Assembly (NCBI GenBank): GCA_964614585.1
Contig: CAZTLW010000110.1
Coordinates: forward strand, 1 to 7,635
Direction of reading: 5' to 3'
Source of the DNA: JAHEFX01 sp964614585
Lineage (GTDB): Bacteria > Actinomycetota > Acidimicrobiia > Spongiisociales > JAENVV01
Length of the DNA: 7,635 nt
A program made the position numbers and the translations under genes. The notes under the pieces are model-generated. The model made no database searches. It saw nothing but the letters and a program-made list of their open reading frames with translations, and was not told the origin of the DNA. This document shows, piece after piece, positions 4,896-7,635 of the stretch (its first letter is position 1; every line of letters begins with the position of its first letter).

Positions 4896-5773
4896 CCGAC
4901 GCACTCGTGATCGCCATCGGCGTCGTGGCGGTGCTCGCCGCGGCCGCCGTCTTCGCCATCGCCTTCCGGCGCCCGAAGGGCGAGGAGGCCGACTGGCGCG
5001 ACGAACTGCCCGAGGAGATGCGCAAGGTCGACCGTGGGGCGGTCGACGTGTCCGTTCCGGCCGCGACCGCCACCGCCGTCGAGGGCGGCACCGGCGAGGA
5101 GGCGCCGCCGACCGCCGCCGTCGCCGTGATCGAGGAGCCCGAGGAGACGTCGCCGGCCGAGCCGGACCTCGTCGTCGCCGACGTCGTCCGCTACCAGGAG
5201 GTCTCCGAGGACCAGCAGGGCGTCAACCGACGCATGTTCCTCAACCGGGCCCTCGGGTCGGTGTTCTTCTTCTGGCTGGCCGGCATGGGTGCCGCCTACC
5301 TCTCCTTCATGTGGCCGCGGGTGAGCGGCGGGTTCGGTGCCGACATCGATGCCGGTGACGCCGACGCCCTGCTGGCCTCGGTCCTCAACTCCGACGGCAC
5401 CGTGACCCCGCTCTTCCTGCCCGAGGCCCGCTCGTGGATCGTCCCGATCTCGGAGGAGTCACTGGCCAACTCCCAGTTCGCCGACAACGGCACGGTCGCC
5501 GGGGGGCTCGTGGCCCTCTTCCAGACGTGTGTGCACCTCGGGTGCCGCGTGCCCTGGTGCTCGTCGTCGCAGGGCTTCGAGTGCCCGTGCCATGGCTCGG
5601 CCTACAGCTTCGTGGGCGAGTACTCCCGGGGCCCGGCCCCGCGGAACCTCGACCGGTTCGTCGTGAACGTCAACGACCGGGGCCGTTTCGTCATCAGTAC
5701 CGGCAGCCTCGTCGCCACCGCGCGTGCCCAGGGCCTCTCCGTGTCGTACCCCCAGGGCCCCTCGTGCATCTGA
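4892..5773 (+). CDS. qcrA: Rieske 2Fe-2S subunit of the bc complex
   Basis: A 293-residue Rieske protein that takes one electron from quinol and passes it to cytochrome c. Cluster ligands are C213/H215 (CVHLGC) and C231/H234 (CPCHGS), with C218 and C233 forming the usual disulfide. S236 and Y238, which raise the midpoint potential in the family, are kept, and GPAPRNL (247-253) is the Pro loop. C223 between the motifs and C292 at the end are extra. There are two membrane helices (about 4-25 and 117-140). The second follows R113-R114 in NRRMFLNRA, a Tat-like signal, so helix 1 may use Sec and helix 2 Tat, as known for actinobacterial Rieske proteins, which usually have three helices. The cytoplasmic loop between them (26-112) is acidic and Ala/Pro/Glu-rich. 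The start is supported by GGGGGAGGG (4877-4885) and the ATGA overlap. Confidence 0.95.
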   Translation: MTDALVIAIGVVAVLAAAAVFAIAFRRPKGEEADWRDELPEEMRKVDRGAVDVSVPAATATAVEGGTGEEAPPTAAVAVIEEPEETSPAEPDLVVADVVRYQEVSEDQQGVNRRMFLNRALGSVFFFWLAGMGAAYLSFMWPRVSGGFGADIDAGDADALLASVLNSDGTVTPLFLPEARSWIVPISEESLANSQFADNGTVAGGLVALFQTCVHLGCRVPWCSSSQGFECPCHGSAYSFVGEYSRGPAPRNLDRFVVNVNDRGRFVISTGSLVATARAQGLSVSYPQGPSCI

Positions 5774-5777
5774 TCGC

Positions 5778-7271
5778 ATGAGCTCCGTCGTCCTCATCAT
5801 CGTCGGCGTCGCCGCCATCGCCTGGCTGGCCGTGCTCGTGGCCGCCTCCGTCCGGGGTGGCGACGAGGAGGTGGCGCCCAACCTCGCCCCGTGGATGTCC
5901 AACGACGAGATGGAGACCCGACGCCTCGACCGGGTGCTCGGCGTCTCGGTCGTCCTTGCCGGGTTCCTCGCCGTGGCGATCCCGATCTACTTCCTGGGGG
6001 AGACCAACCGCCAGGAGCGGTTCGTGGAGGCCTTCGCCGAGGAGTCGGTCGAGCGAGGCGAGGTGCTCTACGAGGAGGCCTGCTCGAGCTGTCACGGCGT
6101 CGGCGCCGTCGGCGGGGCCGCGGCCTTCGTCGATCCCCGGACGAACACCCCGGTCACCTGGGCCGCGCCGGCCCTCAACGACATCCTCTATCGCTACGAC
6201 GAGGACGAGGCCGCCTTCTGGATCATCTACGGTCGCCAGGGCAGCCCGATGCCGGCCTGGGGCCTCGAGGGCGGTGGTCCCTACAACGAGCAGGAAGTCG
6301 ACGACATCATCAACTACCTGCGGTCGGTGCAGCTGCCCCAGGCCGAGGTCCTCGCCAGGATCGAACCCTCGCTGACCGCGGCCGAGAACCTGCTCGCCGG
6401 AGCGGACGCCCAGATGGAGTCGGCGATCGCCGACCAGGAGCAGGCCATTGCCGACGCCGAGGCGGCCCCCGCCCTGCGCGAGGACGGCGATCGCATCCGT
6501 GAGGCCGCCAACAACCTCGTGGAAGGGTTCCCCGCCGACTGGGACGGCGGCCCGGGCGAGGAGCCGCCCCTGCAGCTCGACACCGACGGCGACGGTCTCA
6601 CCGACGCCGCCGAGGAACAGCTCCCGGCGCTCGTCGACGAGGCCCTCGAGATCGGCCTCGGCGCCTACGAGTCCAACCTCGGACCGATCACCCTCGACCC
6701 CCGCAACCCCGTCACCGACGGCCTGACCCCCGACCTCGAGGTGGCGCAGAACGCCGTCGGCAACCTCAACAACGCCGTCATCCTCGTCGACGTCATCGAC
6801 GAGAACTTCGAGCGGACCATCGACCCGCTCCAGGCCGGCCTCGAGGCACTGCAGCAGACCCAGGAGAACCGGTTTTGGGAGGTCGACGTCGACGAGGTGG
6901 CCGAGGCGACCTTCGACGGCGACACCGACCTCGCCCAGCGGGCCGTGAACCTGTACAACGCCTATTGCGCCCGCTGCCACACCTCGGGGTGGTCGCAGGG
7001 TCCGATCTTCATGGCACCGATCGGCACCGGGGGGTTCGGGCCCTCGTTGCTGCCGCCCCGGGCCCGCATCCAGTTCCAGACCCAGGAGGATCTCCAGCAG
7101 TTCCTCTGGCAGGGGTCGGAGTCGGGCGTCGGCTACGGCGTGAACGGCATCGGCCGCGGCTACATGCCCGGCTTCGGGTCGTCGCTGTCGGCCGAGGACA
7201 TCGACCTCATCGTCGACTACCTGTGGGGTGACACCCTCGGTGGTCCCGATCTCGCGGAGGCAGGCGGATGA
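5778..7271 (+). CDS. Membrane-anchored diheme cytochrome c with calcium-loop insert
   Basis: A 497-residue protein, the likely electron acceptor of the Rieske subunit. Two N-terminal helices (about 4-24 and 53-73) anchor it, leaving the rest outside the membrane. Heme domain 1 has C102-S-S-C105-H106 with probable axial M158 (GSPMPAWG). Heme domain 2 has C397-A-R-C400-H401 with probable M463 (GYMPGFG). Between them lie about 200 unusual residues: an Ala/Glu-rich helix likely to form a coiled coil (about 205-255), then D268-T-D-G-D-G-L-T-D-A-A-E279, the calcium loop pattern DxDxDGxxDxxE of thrombospondin type 3 repeats, and a weaker LDPRNPVTDGLTPD. Actinobacterial QcrC also has two hemes but is anchored at its C-terminus, so this is a different design. 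The ATG at 5778 lies four bases after the Rieske stop with no clear Shine-Dalgarno, so coupling is likely. An in-frame ATG at 5724 would overlap Rieske codons and is less credible. Confidence 0.92.
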   Translation: MSSVVLIIVGVAAIAWLAVLVAASVRGGDEEVAPNLAPWMSNDEMETRRLDRVLGVSVVLAGFLAVAIPIYFLGETNRQERFVEAFAEESVERGEVLYEEACSSCHGVGAVGGAAAFVDPRTNTPVTWAAPALNDILYRYDEDEAAFWIIYGRQGSPMPAWGLEGGGPYNEQEVDDIINYLRSVQLPQAEVLARIEPSLTAAENLLAGADAQMESAIADQEQAIADAEAAPALREDGDRIREAANNLVEGFPADWDGGPGEEPPLQLDTDGDGLTDAAEEQLPALVDEALEIGLGAYESNLGPITLDPRNPVTDGLTPDLEVAQNAVGNLNNAVILVDVIDENFERTIDPLQAGLEALQQTQENRFWEVDVDEVAEATFDGDTDLAQRAVNLYNAYCARCHTSGWSQGPIFMAPIGTGGFGPSLLPPRARIQFQTQEDLQQFLWQGSESGVGYGVNGIGRGYMPGFGSSLSAEDIDLIVDYLWGDTLGGPDLAEAGG

Positions 7272-7630
7272 TCAGCGAGTTCATGCGCGAGATCTTCTAC
7301 GCCAGCGTCGCCTTCACCGGCATCGTCCTGTTCGTGGCGTCGGTGGTGATCTTCTTCGGCACCATCTGGCTGTTGCTGTCGACCAACGTCGGCAAGCGGC
7401 TCGGGTTCCTGATCGCCGGCGGGGGCATCACGGGGTGGATCGTGATCCACTCGATCCTGTTCATCCTCTACGCCCCCCGGGGGCCCCGGCAGGCCGACAT
7501 CGAGGGCCTCAACGCCTTCGAGCTGCGGCTCATCCCGATCACGTGGCTGCTGATCTCGGGGATCCTGTTCTTCATGTTCATGTCCAGCCTCAGTCGCTAC
7601 GAGGCCGAGCAGAACAAGGCGCTGCGCTAG
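7268..7630 (+). CDS. Small three-helix membrane protein closing the bc operon, not recognised
   Basis: A 120-residue protein with three hydrophobic helices (about 10-37, 45-68 and 88-107), the loop APRGPRQADIEGLN between helices 2 and 3, and a charged tail ending in SRYEAEQNKALR. It has one His (H61, inside helix 2) and no Cys. I do not recognise a family. Its ATG overlaps the cytochrome c TGA as ATGA, with GGAGG (7256-7260) before it, so it is translated with the complex. Small hydrophobic accessory subunits are common in bc complexes, and that is the most economical reading, but it rests on position. The TAG ends five bases before the window edge, so no terminator can be judged. Confidence 0.82.
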   Translation: MISEFMREIFYASVAFTGIVLFVASVVIFFGTIWLLLSTNVGKRLGFLIAGGGITGWIVIHSILFILYAPRGPRQADIEGLNAFELRLIPITWLLISGILFFMFMSSLSRYEAEQNKALR

Positions 7631-7635
7631 CCGCC

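Noticed and set aside
5694..6980. Long antisense open frame opposite the cytochrome c gene
   Set aside because: It is a G+C-bias shadow; the plus strand has two clear CxxCH motifs and proper coupling.
1..7635. CRISPR array, tRNA, rRNA, insertion sequence or attachment site
   Set aside because: I saw no regularly spaced repeats, clover-leaf segment, transposase or terminal inverted repeats; nearly all bases are in recognised coding genes.

Overview
The window is G+C-rich with strong third-position G/C bias. Its genes are tightly coupled, with stop and start codons overlapping or a few bases apart. It carries respiratory-chain genes in two divergent operons that share a 207-base control region at 1928-2134. 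The base composition, the Ala/Pro/Glu-rich cytoplasmic linkers and the Rieske topology suggest a high-GC actinobacterium, perhaps Acidimicrobiia or a relative. That placement is an inference from style, not a proof.

Left operon (minus strand, 1927 down past base 1). The first gene encodes a 479-residue protein that aligns along its length with CcoN, the catalytic subunit of cbb3 oxidases. Every heme and copper ligand position I can align has been replaced. The second gene overlaps it by four bases (ATGA) and leaves the window. It encodes a protein with a short helical N-terminal motif, a long Ala/Pro/Glu linker and one membrane helix, laid out like the anchor of a CcoO- or NorC-type cytochrome c; no heme motif is inside the window.

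Right operon (plus strand, 2135-7630), seven genes: an unrecognised four-helix membrane protein; a two-cluster 4Fe-4S ferredoxin; a four-helix b6-type cytochrome b; a subunit-IV-type cytochrome b C-terminal half with an unusual N-terminal extension; a Rieske protein with a Tat-like second membrane helix; a membrane-anchored cytochrome c with two CxxCH motifs and a calcium-loop insert; and a small three-helix membrane protein. Together they should form a bc-type quinol:cytochrome c oxidoreductase of the split (b6/subunit IV) type. It differs from the usual actinobacterial qcrCAB, which has one full-length cytochrome b. The cytochrome b keeps a Cys where cytochrome b6 attaches heme ci.

The most interesting ideas are these. 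(1) The complex may exchange electrons with its co-encoded ferredoxin on the cytoplasmic side, through the heme-ci/Qi site. (2) The CcoN-like protein looks like a redox-inactive scaffold or quinone-site descendant of an oxidase. (3) One N-terminal helical motif occurs in a protein of each operon, which suggests a common partner or a shared assembly. The control region between the operons holds a perfect 17-base dyad, a 50-base-spaced direct repeat and mutually exclusive leader hairpins.
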